DNA of 17,568 bases from Pseudomonadota bacterium (GTDB lineage Bacteria; Pseudomonadota; Alphaproteobacteria; Sphingomonadales; Sphingomonadaceae), in contig JAEWIL010000066.1 in assembly GCA_023387085.1 (NCBI GenBank), forward strand, positions 1 to 17,568. Direction: 5' to 3'. The position numbers and the translations under genes are program-made. A model generated the notes under the pieces. The model ran no database searches. It saw only the letters and a list, made by a program, of their open reading frames with translations, and was not told the origin of the DNA. This document shows, piece by piece, positions 1 through 7,084 of this stretch (position 1 is the first letter of the stretch; each line of letters starts with the position of its first letter).

Positions 1-816
1 GGCGTCCACCGCCTGTACCACATCGCCAAGAAGGGCGAGCTGCCCTTCCCCGCGATCAACGTCAACGACAGCGTCACCAAGTCGAAGTTCGACAATCTCT
101 ATGGCTGCAAGGAATCGCTGGTCGACGCGATCCGCCGCGGCACCGACGTCATGCTGGCGGGCAAGGTTGCGACCGTCGCCGGCTTCGGCGACGTCGGCAA
201 GGGTTCGGCCCAGTCGCTCCGCAACGGCGGCGCGCGCGTGCTCGTCACCGAAATCGACCCGATCTGCGCGCTGCAGGCGGCGATGGAAGGCTTTGAAGTC
301 GTGTCGATGGACGAAGCCGTCAAGCGTTCGGACATTTTCGTCACCGCGACGGGCAATGCCGACGTCATCACCGCCGAACATATGGCGGCGATGAAGAATA
401 TGGCGATCGTCTGCAACATCGGCCATTTCGACAGCGAGATCCAGATCGCGGCGCTGGCCAATTACAAGTGGACCGAGGTCAAGCCGCAGGTCGACCTGGT
501 CGAATTCCCCGACGGCAAGCAGATCATCATCCTGTCGAAGGGCCGCCTCGTGAACCTTGGCAACGCGACTGGCCACCCGTCGTTCGTAATGTCGGCAAGC
601 TTCACCAACCAGACGCTGGCGCAGATCGAACTGTGGACGCGCAGCGAGCAGTATAAGAATGACGTCTATGTGCTGCCGAAGCATCTCGACGAAAAAGTTG
701 CGGCGCTCCATCTCGAAAAGCTCGGCGTGCATCTGTCGAAGCTGACGCAGAAGCAGGCCGATTATATCGGTGTGCCGGTCGAGGGGCCATTCAAGCCCGA
801 CCATTATCGTTACTGA
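1..816 (+). CDS. ahcY: Adenosylhomocysteinase (S-adenosyl-L-homocysteine hydrolase), 3' part
   Basis: Reversibly hydrolyses S-adenosylhomocysteine to adenosine and homocysteine in the cytosol, removing the product inhibitor of SAM-dependent methylation. The reading frame is open from base 1, so the 5' end lies outside the window. 271 residues are visible out of the roughly 465-470 usual for bacterial members. Seen directly: the segment NDSVTKSKFDN characteristic of the family, the NAD-binding loop GFGDVGKG (fragment residues 61-68), the NIGHFDSEIQ segment, and the family's C-terminal ending KPDHYRY just before the TGA at 814-816. The frame is intact and codon use matches the neighbours. An 11-base near-direct repeat overlaps the stop codon (808-818 and 824-834, one mismatch). 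No clear intrinsic terminator follows. The next gene downstream is the TonB-dependent receptor. Identification is very secure. Confidence 0.97.
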   Translation, partial: GVHRLYHIAKKGELPFPAINVNDSVTKSKFDNLYGCKESLVDAIRRGTDVMLAGKVATVAGFGDVGKGSAQSLRNGGARVLVTEIDPICALQAAMEGFEVVSMDEAVKRSDIFVTATGNADVITAEHMAAMKNMAIVCNIGHFDSEIQIAALANYKWTEVKPQVDLVEFPDGKQIIILSKGRLVNLGNATGHPSFVMSASFTNQTLAQIELWTRSEQYKNDVYVLPKHLDEKVAALHLEKLGVHLSKLTQKQADYIGVPVEGPFKPDHYRY

Positions 817-857
817 TCGTTAGCGTTACCGATCATTCATAAGTTGTTGCATTCGGG

Positions 858-971
858 CCACATCGCTCCCTGAAAATAGGGAGGGGTGTGGTCCTTTCGC
901 GTTATCGCGTTGACTTGGTCCGGGATTGGTCCTGAGGAGGTGTTGCCGGGGAAGGCAACCTTAGGAAGGAG
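858..971 (+). promoter_or_regulatory. Structured 5' leader and ribosome binding site of the TonB-dependent receptor gene
   Basis: The gap between ahcY and the receptor contains three inverted repeats. The first pairs CCACA (858-862) and CTCCCT (866-871) with AGGGAG (878-883) and TGTGG (887-891). The second is a small CGCG/CGCG stem with a TTAT loop (898-909). The third pairs GTTGCC (942-947) with GGCAAC (954-959). GGTCC also occurs three times (890-894, 917-921, 928-932). A strong Shine-Dalgarno AAGGAG (966-971) sits 8 bases before the ATG at 980, only 6 bases after the third stem. The first stem has no following T-run, so it is a poor intrinsic terminator for ahcY. No convincing -35/-10 pair was found. 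Whether these stems regulate the receptor is an inference; the ribosome binding site itself is clear. Confidence 0.4.
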
Positions 972-979
972 TTCCGGGG

Positions 980-3900
980 ATGACTACCTCGCGCATGATG
1001 CGGGCCAGCCTTTATGCAGGCATTTCGGCCCTTACGATTTTCGCCGCCACCGTTCCGGCTTATGCCCAGGACACGGCGCCTGACAACCAGACTAACGACA
1101 CCACGGCTCCCGCCGATGACGATAGCGGAAGCGAGATTATCGTGACCGGATCGCGTATTGCGCGCGCCGGTTTCGATACCGTGCAGCCGGCGATGGTCAC
1201 CACCGCCGAGCAGATCGACAAGCGCGGCTATACCAATATCGGGCAGGCGCTGTCCGAACTGCCCGCCTTCGGCGTTCCCGGCAACAGCAATGTCGGTGCG
1301 CAAGCCGGCTCGTTCGGAGCCGGGCAGACCTTTGCCGACTTTTTCTCGCTCGGCAGCCAGCGCACGCTGACACTCGTCAACGGACGGCGGTTCGTGTCGT
1401 CCAACACCTCGTCGATCTTCGGTCCTGTCGCGGCGGGAAGTCAGGTCGACCTCAACGTCATTCCCGAAACGCTCGTCGAACGGATCGAGACGGTCGCGGT
1501 CGGCGGCGCGCCGATCTATGGTTCGGACGCAATCGCGGGGACGGTCAACATCATCCTCAAGAAGGATTATGAGGGTCTCCAGCTCAAGGCGCAGACCGGT
1601 ATTTCGCAACGCGGCGACGCGCCCGAATACCGAATCAACGGCATCTGGGGGATGAACTTTGCCGACGGGCGCGGGAACCTGACGGTCAGCGGCGAATGGA
1701 ATCGCGCGACGGGCCTGCCGACGTCGGCGCGGTTCCTGACCAGCGCGGCCGGCCCGTTCTTCACGACAGCAGCCGACCCCGACTCGCCCTTCCAGCAACA
1801 GCTCTATTATAACCAGCGCTACAACATCTTCACCAACACCGGCATTCCGCTCGCCGGCGACAGTATCCCCGAATTCGCCGGGATTTTCGACGGCGCCGGC
1901 AATGTGCTGAAATTCGACGAGTCCGGCCATCTGACGCCGCTCGATTTCGGCACACGGACGGGCAGCCTGATCGAGAGTTCGGGCGGCAACGGCTTCGCGC
2001 TCAGGGATTACGACAATCTCTCGACCAATACCGAACGCTACCTCGCCAACGCGATCGGCAATTTCGAGATCAACGACCATGTCCGCTGGTTCGGCGAAGC
2101 CTGGTATGCCCACAGCAAGGGCACGAACCTGCGCGCCCAGCCGGTCTATAACACCAACCTGTTCGGCGCGGCGGGCGATCCCGATGGCAATATCATCGTC
2201 CATCTGGAGAATCCGTTCCTGAGCGCCGCCGACCGCGCGACGATCACGGGCAATCTGGCGGGTGCGGGGGTCCTCGGCGGAATTCCTGTCGATGCCGACG
2301 GCGACGGAACGGTCGATTTCACCACGCCCGCCAACACATTCCTCCTGACCCGCGCGAACACCGATCTCGCCACGGGGCGCGCTTCGACGGTGGTCGAGGT
2401 CTATCGCTTCGTCACCGGGCTCGAGGGTGATTTCGGGGTCGGTGACCGCACCTATAAATGGGAGGTGTCGGCCAACTACGGCCATTCCGAAACGCGCGGT
2501 AACGAACGCGTGCTCGTCCAGCAGAATTTCCTCAACGCCGTCGATGCGGTCGACGAGGGATTGTTCAACGGCGGTGCGGCGAACGGCAACGTCATCTGCC
2601 GGCCGGGCTATACCAGCGCCAATATCGCGACGCTGAATTCGACCTGCTCGCCGCTCAACCTGTTCGGGGTGAACCGGTTCAGCGAGGATGCGCTCGACTA
2701 TGTTACCGCGATCGCGAATCCGACCGCGGTCAATTCGCAGCTCGTCCTCAATGCCAACATCAACGGGCCGCTGTTCAAGCTGCCCGGCGGCGACGTCATA
2801 TTGTCGGTCGGTTACGAGCATCGCCAGGAAAAGACCGCGTTCGACCCCGGCACCTTCTATTATGGCGAGGATAATGGCGACGGGACGCGCAGCCAATATG
2901 GTCGCTTCATCCCTATCGATCCGGTGAAGGGAAAGTTCAACACGAACGAGTTCTTCGGCGAATTACTGATCCCGATCATCTCGCCCGATATGGGTACCTT
3001 CATCCACTCGCTCGAATTCGATGGCGCCGCGCGCTACATCGACCATTCGATCGCGGGCGGCGACTGGACGTGGACCGCGGGTGGGCGGCTGTCGCCGGTT
3101 CGCGATTTGACGATCCGCGGAAATTTCACCCGCTCGGTGCGGGCGCCCGCGATCACCGAAATCTTCAACCCGACATCGCAGGCGTTCGACACCGCGAACG
3201 ATCCGTGCGACCGCCGGTTCGTGAACGGCGGACCCGATCCCGCGCAGCGCCGTACCAATTGCATCGCGGCGGGCATCGCCGATCCATCGACCTTCACGTC
3301 GAACATCGTCGATTTCACCTCGCCGATCTCGGTTGCAGGGAATCCGAATCTGGAGAATGAAAAGGCCGACAGCTGGACGGTGGGCGCGGTCGTGCGTCCG
3401 CGCTTCGTCCCCGGGCTGACGGTTGCGGTCGATTGGGTCGATATCAAACTGAAGAAAGCGATTGTATCGCTCGATGCGGAGCAAACGCTCGAAGGCTGCT
3501 ATGATTCACCGACCTTTCCGTCAGCGATTTGTGACCGGATCGATCGTGACGCGGCGAACCAGGTAACCTTTGTGCGGACGGGCTATGTCAACGCAGCTTC
3601 TTACGACTTCGAGGGGCTGACTGCCGAGGTCGCCTGGCGCGGCGAGGTCGCGCCCGACACCTCGCTGGGGCTGTCGCTGAACTATCTCTATGTCAACAAG
3701 CTGGAGACGCGGGTCGGCGAAGGCGACGTCGATACCAACCGCGGCGAGATCGGCGATCCAAAGCATTCGTTCACGGCGAATATCAACGTCGACCACGGGC
3801 CGGTGAATTTTCTGTGGCAGACGCAATATTTCGGCAAGAGCGTGTGGGACGCCGATGCCGCGCCCGGCGATTATGAAATCAACGGCGTCAAGGCCTGGTG

Positions 3901-4078
3901 GCTGTTCAACGCGTCGCTGGGGGTCGAGGTCAAGAAGGACTTCGAACTCCGCTTGATCGTCGACAATGTCTTCGACAAGGCGCCGCCATTCCCCGCGCCG
4001 GCGGCGGGCGGCACGATCACCTATTATTCGGGGATCCTTGGGCGCTATTTCCGCGTCGCGGCAACGGCCAAGTTCTGA
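980..4078 (+). CDS. TonB-dependent outer-membrane receptor
   Basis: A 1032-residue outer-membrane beta-barrel transporter that imports a ligand using TonB-ExbBD energy. Residues 1-29 form a Sec signal peptide with a hydrophobic core and an AYA-Q cleavage site. The segment EIIVTGSRI (52-60) is a probable TonB box, followed by a plug domain (about 60-190) beginning AGFDTVQPAMVTTAEQI. The remainder is the barrel, ending in GRYFRVAATAKF with the terminal phenylalanine typical of outer-membrane proteins. Six cysteines occur as close pairs (540/556, 743/761, 840/851), probably disulfides in surface loops. A DxDxDG calcium-type loop lies at 438-446. There is no N-terminal signalling domain of the FecA type, and no sigma/anti-sigma pair is adjacent. 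The ligand cannot be read from the sequence. The start is fixed by AAGGAG 8 bases upstream. A terminator follows 33 bases after the stop, so it is probably transcribed alone. Confidence 0.94.
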   Translation: MTTSRMMRASLYAGISALTIFAATVPAYAQDTAPDNQTNDTTAPADDDSGSEIIVTGSRIARAGFDTVQPAMVTTAEQIDKRGYTNIGQALSELPAFGVPGNSNVGAQAGSFGAGQTFADFFSLGSQRTLTLVNGRRFVSSNTSSIFGPVAAGSQVDLNVIPETLVERIETVAVGGAPIYGSDAIAGTVNIILKKDYEGLQLKAQTGISQRGDAPEYRINGIWGMNFADGRGNLTVSGEWNRATGLPTSARFLTSAAGPFFTTAADPDSPFQQQLYYNQRYNIFTNTGIPLAGDSIPEFAGIFDGAGNVLKFDESGHLTPLDFGTRTGSLIESSGGNGFALRDYDNLSTNTERYLANAIGNFEINDHVRWFGEAWYAHSKGTNLRAQPVYNTNLFGAAGDPDGNIIVHLENPFLSAADRATITGNLAGAGVLGGIPVDADGDGTVDFTTPANTFLLTRANTDLATGRASTVVEVYRFVTGLEGDFGVGDRTYKWEVSANYGHSETRGNERVLVQQNFLNAVDAVDEGLFNGGAANGNVICRPGYTSANIATLNSTCSPLNLFGVNRFSEDALDYVTAIANPTAVNSQLVLNANINGPLFKLPGGDVILSVGYEHRQEKTAFDPGTFYYGEDNGDGTRSQYGRFIPIDPVKGKFNTNEFFGELLIPIISPDMGTFIHSLEFDGAARYIDHSIAGGDWTWTAGGRLSPVRDLTIRGNFTRSVRAPAITEIFNPTSQAFDTANDPCDRRFVNGGPDPAQRRTNCIAAGIADPSTFTSNIVDFTSPISVAGNPNLENEKADSWTVGAVVRPRFVPGLTVAVDWVDIKLKKAIVSLDAEQTLEGCYDSPTFPSAICDRIDRDAANQVTFVRTGYVNAASYDFEGLTAEVAWRGEVAPDTSLGLSLNYLYVNKLETRVGEGDVDTNRGEIGDPKHSFTANINVDHGPVNFLWQTQYFGKSVWDADAAPGDYEINGVKAWWLFNASLGVEVKKDFELRLIVDNVFDKAPPFPAPAAGGTITYYSGILGRYFRVAATAKF

Positions 4079-4111
4079 CCTTCAGCTCCTGATCTTCCCA
4101 AGGGGGAACGG

Positions 4112-4149
4112 GCGGGCGCTTCCACTATGGAGGCGCCCGCTTTCTTTTT
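4112..4149 (+). terminator. Intrinsic terminator after the TonB-dependent receptor gene
   Basis: A 12-bp stem pairs 4112-4123 with 4129-4140 (one G-T pair, otherwise Watson-Crick) across a 5-base loop (ACTAT). The tract TTTCTTTTT (4141-4149) follows directly. This is a textbook rho-independent terminator 33 bases after the receptor stop codon. It separates the receptor from the divL series, which therefore needs its own promoter between about 4150 and 4250. I saw no convincing consensus promoter there. Confidence 0.9.
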
Positions 4150-4251
4150 GGGCTTCCTCCCATCCCCCGGGCGAGGCCATCGGTCGCGATGTCTGTGGAC
4201 GATGCACTGCGGGTGATTGAATAGGCGCCGCGCAACCGATAGGGCGAAGGG

Positions 4252-4284
4252 ATGTTCAGCGACCATTTCGCTCCTTGTCGATGA
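4252..4284 (+). CDS. Possible 10-codon leader peptide overlapping the divL start
   Basis: A short frame reads MFSDHFAPCR and stops at TGA 4282-4284, overlapping the divL ATG at 4281-4283 in an ATGA arrangement. It is preceded by purine-rich AGGGCGAAGGG (4241-4251), with AGGG 7 bases before its ATG. The divL ATG itself has no Shine-Dalgarno-like sequence in the usual spacing. The layout would let ribosomes terminating on the short frame restart on divL. Against it, a 10-codon frame can arise by chance and no homology can be judged. It is listed as a translational-coupling candidate and not as an established gene. Confidence 0.3.
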   Translation: MFSDHFAPCR

Positions 4285-6638
4285 CACTGACCGCGGGGGC
4301 CCTATTCGCGCTCGGCCTGTTCGCGGCGCTCTGGCTGCTCGGCGGCTTGTGGGCGACCGTGCGCGGGATCGCGATGCAGCGCCGCTCGGCCTTCGTTGCC
4401 GGGCAGACCGAACGGCTCGCCAGCTTGCTCGAAGCTTCGCCGCAGCTGCCCGTCGTGGTGCGTGCCGACTGGCGCATCGAGGCGAGCGAGCGGCTCGGGC
4501 GCTGGCTCGGGCTCGACGGGGGGCCGCGCAACTTCGACGAACTGCGTGGTATCGACGCGGGGCTCGACCAGCCGGGGCACGAGGCGCTGCGCCAGGCAAT
4601 TCTCGGCGCGCAGCGCGGGGCGAAACCCTTTACTCTCAGCCTTCGGCCCGCAGGCAGCAGTCGCACGATCGTCTTTCAGGGAGCTGCCGCCCCGCCCGCC
4701 GTTGCGGGCTCGGGAAGCGTGCTGCTCTGGATCAGCGATGCGACCGACGGTCAGCAATCGCTCGCCGAGGCACGGCGCGAACGCGACGAAGCGATGGCGG
4801 CGTTCGAGGCGCTGTCGGGGCTCATCGAGGCGGCACCCTTTCCGATGTGGTTCCGTGAGCCCGACCTTCGTCTCGCGCTGGTCAATACTGCCTATGTCCG
4901 CGCGGTCGAGGCGAAGAGCGCCGCGGCGGTGATCGAGGAGGGCACCGAGCTTTGCGAGCCCGTCGCGGGCATCAGCGCGACCGATGCTGCAGAGGCGGCG
5001 CGGGCCGCGGGCACGGCGCATCAGCGCACCGTGCCGGTCACGATCGAGGGCGAGCGACGGATCATGCGCGTCGTTGATGTGCCGCTTTCGACCGGTGGCC
5101 GGCGCGCCATCGGCATCGCGGGCTATGCGATCGACGTCCAGGAACTAGAAAGCGAGCGCGGCGCGCATCGCCGCTTCGTCGATACCCAGCGCGAATTGCT
5201 CGACCGGCTGTCGGCGGCGGTCGCGCAATTTGGTCCCGACCAGAGCCTCGTCTTTGCGAACCAGCCTTTTCGCAGGCTTTTCGAATTGTCGGCCGAGGAC
5301 GTGTCGGAAGCGCGTCCGTTCGCGCGGCTGCTCGACCTGTGGCGCGAAGGCGGACGGACGCCCGAGGTGCGCGATTATCCCGAATGGCGACAGGCGCATG
5401 TCGACTGGTTCGCGCAGGCGGGCGCGAGCGAAGAGGATTGGCTGCTGCGCGACGGCACGCATCTGCATGTTGTCGCCCAGCCGACCCCCGACGGCGGGCT
5501 GCTGCTGATCGCCGAGGACAAGACCGAACAGGTGCAACTGGCGGGCGCGCGCGACACGCTGCTCCGCGTGCGCACTGCGACGTTCGACAATCTGTTCGAG
5601 GCGATCGCGGTTTTTGCCCCCGACGGCCGCCTCCACCTCTGGAACCAGCGCTTCCGGCGCCTGTGGAATGTCGAGGAGCATGTGCTCGCGGCGCATCCGC
5701 GCGTCGATGTGCTGATGGGCGGGCTGGCGGACCGGCTGGCGAAGCCGAACCAGATCAGCATCGTGCAGGAAGTCATCCGCGCCGCGACGCTCGAACGGAC
5801 GCAGCGAGTCGGCGAGGTGCGCTTCGCCGACGGCCGCCATTTCGATTTCGCCTCGATCCCGCTGCCCGACGGCAACGCGCTGCTCATCATGCTCGACATC
5901 ACGGCAAGCCGGAAGATGGAGGGCGCGCTGCGCGAGCGTAACGAGGCACTTGAGGCTGCCGACAAGGTCAAGACGGCCTTTCTGTCGCGGATGAGTTATG
6001 AACTGCGGACGCCGCTGACCTCGATTGGCGGCTTTGGCGAGATGTTGCAGGCGGGCTATGCGGGCGAACTGCCGGCGCCCGCCAGGGCCTATGTCGATGC
6101 GATCATGGATTCGGTGGGCGTGCTTGGGCGGCAGATCGACAATGTCCTCGACCTCGCGCAGGGCGAAGCGGGGACGCTCGCGGTCGAGCGCGCGCAGGTC
6201 GATGTGCGGGCGCTTCTCGAAGCCGTGCTCGCCGATGCCCAAGGCTTTGCTCAGGGCGAAAAAATCGAGCTGGAGGGGCGGCTCTCGGAAACGCTGGGGT
6301 CGATCGAGGGCGATGCGCCGCGCCTGTCGCGCGTCGTGGCGGGGCTGCTCGACAATGCCATCCGCTTCACCGCGCCCGCGAAGCGCAGCGGTGGACGTGT
6401 CCTGCTGCACGCCGAGGGCGACGAGAAGGGCGTCGACATCGTCGTTTCCGACAATGGTCCCGGTATGCCCGATGCGGTGGCGGCGGTCACCAAAGGTACG
6501 CAGGCGGGGACGCAGAGCGGCGGCATCGGGCTCGCGCTCGCCCGCCAGCTCGTCGCCGCGCATGGCGGGACGATGGAGGTGATGAGCGAGAAGGGGCAGG
6601 GGACGCTGGTGCGTGTGCGCCTGCCGCGTAGCGCATGA
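4281..6638 (+). CDS. divL: DivL-type PAS sensor pseudokinase with tyrosine at the phospho-acceptor site
   Basis: A membrane-anchored protein of 785 residues, close to the roughly 770 of Caulobacter DivL. It has one N-terminal transmembrane helix (about residues 4-24), four PAS-like repeats (starting near 40, 174, 306 and 434), a HisKA dimerisation helix pair (about 560-627) and a C-terminal ATPase domain. The H-box reads MSYELRTPLTS, so Tyr573 (codon 5997-5999) replaces the histidine. ATP-binding boxes are present: DN at 691-692, DNGPGMP at 724-730, GGIGLAL from 747. In Caulobacter, DivL has the same His-to-Tyr change and acts as a DivK-responsive regulator of the kinase CckA, upstream of CtrA; I infer the same role here. 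ATG 4281 was chosen; TTG 4275 is an in-frame alternative, and neither has a good ribosome binding site. The stop overlaps tsaE by ATGA. Confidence 0.88.
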   Translation: MTLTAGALFALGLFAALWLLGGLWATVRGIAMQRRSAFVAGQTERLASLLEASPQLPVVVRADWRIEASERLGRWLGLDGGPRNFDELRGIDAGLDQPGHEALRQAILGAQRGAKPFTLSLRPAGSSRTIVFQGAAAPPAVAGSGSVLLWISDATDGQQSLAEARRERDEAMAAFEALSGLIEAAPFPMWFREPDLRLALVNTAYVRAVEAKSAAAVIEEGTELCEPVAGISATDAAEAARAAGTAHQRTVPVTIEGERRIMRVVDVPLSTGGRRAIGIAGYAIDVQELESERGAHRRFVDTQRELLDRLSAAVAQFGPDQSLVFANQPFRRLFELSAEDVSEARPFARLLDLWREGGRTPEVRDYPEWRQAHVDWFAQAGASEEDWLLRDGTHLHVVAQPTPDGGLLLIAEDKTEQVQLAGARDTLLRVRTATFDNLFEAIAVFAPDGRLHLWNQRFRRLWNVEEHVLAAHPRVDVLMGGLADRLAKPNQISIVQEVIRAATLERTQRVGEVRFADGRHFDFASIPLPDGNALLIMLDITASRKMEGALRERNEALEAADKVKTAFLSRMSYELRTPLTSIGGFGEMLQAGYAGELPAPARAYVDAIMDSVGVLGRQIDNVLDLAQGEAGTLAVERAQVDVRALLEAVLADAQGFAQGEKIELEGRLSETLGSIEGDAPRLSRVVAGLLDNAIRFTAPAKRSGGRVLLHAEGDEKGVDIVVSDNGPGMPDAVAAVTKGTQAGTQSGGIGLALARQLVAAHGGTMEVMSEKGQGTLVRVRLPRSA

Positions 6639-7084
6639 CCCGAAGCTATGACTATACGCTGGGCGAGGCCGAGCGCATCGGCGCTGCCATCGGCACCGAG
6701 CTCGCGCCCGGCGATGTCGTGTTGCTCTCCGGCGACCTTGGTGCGGGCAAGACGACGCTTGCGCGCGCGATGCTCAAGGCACGAGGCCTCGCTGGCGAGG
6801 CACCGAGCCCGACCTTTGCGATCGTCCAGCCCTACGCCCCGCCCGAGGTCGATTTGGCCGTCGCGCATGTCGACCTCTACCGTATCGAGGGCGAAGACGA
6901 GCTGGTCGAACTCGGGCTCGACGACTATCTGTACGATGGCGTCCTGCTGATCGAATGGCCCGAGCGGTTGGGGTCGCAGGGCTGGTCCGACGCGCTGGCG
7001 CTCACGATTTCGGGGAACGGCGATGCGCGTGTCTTGACAGCGAAGGTGCCGCCCGCTTGGGAAGCGCGATGGCCGCTCCGATGA
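6635..7084 (+). CDS. tsaE: tRNA threonylcarbamoyladenosine biosynthesis ATPase TsaE
   Basis: A cytosolic P-loop ATPase of 149 residues, the normal size. It works with TsaB and TsaD to place the threonylcarbamoyl group on A37 of tRNAs that read ANN codons (t6A). The Walker A loop GDLGAGKT is at residues 33-40, the SPTF segment at 58-61, HVDLYRIE at about 78-85 with a conserved aspartate, and IEWPE at 106-110. All are hallmarks of the family. The ATG at 6635 overlaps the divL stop (ATGA, 4 bases), and no Shine-Dalgarno sequence is evident, so translation is probably coupled to divL. The stop similarly overlaps the preferred start of the kinase gene that follows. Nothing is truncated or unusual. 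TsaB and TsaD genes are not in the window. Confidence 0.95.
   Translation: MTRSYDYTLGEAERIGAAIGTELAPGDVVLLSGDLGAGKTTLARAMLKARGLAGEAPSPTFAIVQPYAPPEVDLAVAHVDLYRIEGEDELVELGLDDYLYDGVLLIEWPERLGSQGWSDALALTISGNGDARVLTAKVPPAWEARWPLR

Noticed and set aside
858..891. Intrinsic terminator of ahcY
   Set aside because: The stem is good, but TCCTTTCGCG follows instead of a T-run, so it is kept only as part of a structured leader.
910..938. Promoter with -35 TTGACT at 910-915 for the receptor
   Set aside because: No acceptable -10 element is found 16-18 bases downstream.
817..979. SAH or SAM riboswitch linked to ahcY
   Set aside because: Such elements sit upstream of ahcY or related genes, whereas this gap is downstream of it, and I could not match it to a known riboswitch core.
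902..2896. Long minus-strand open frame (664 codons) opposite the receptor gene
   Set aside because: It is the antisense shadow of a high-GC coding region: arginine-rich, low complexity, with no recognisable domain, while the plus strand encodes a full receptor.
4217..4245. Promoter with -35 TTGAAT at 4217-4222 for divL
   Set aside because: The sequence at the -10 position (GATAGGGC region) matches the consensus poorly; a real promoter must exist nearby but I cannot place it.
5145..6563. Minus-strand open frame of 472 codons opposite divL
   Set aside because: Antisense shadow of the PAS, HisKA and ATPase region, with no domain and no ribosome binding site.
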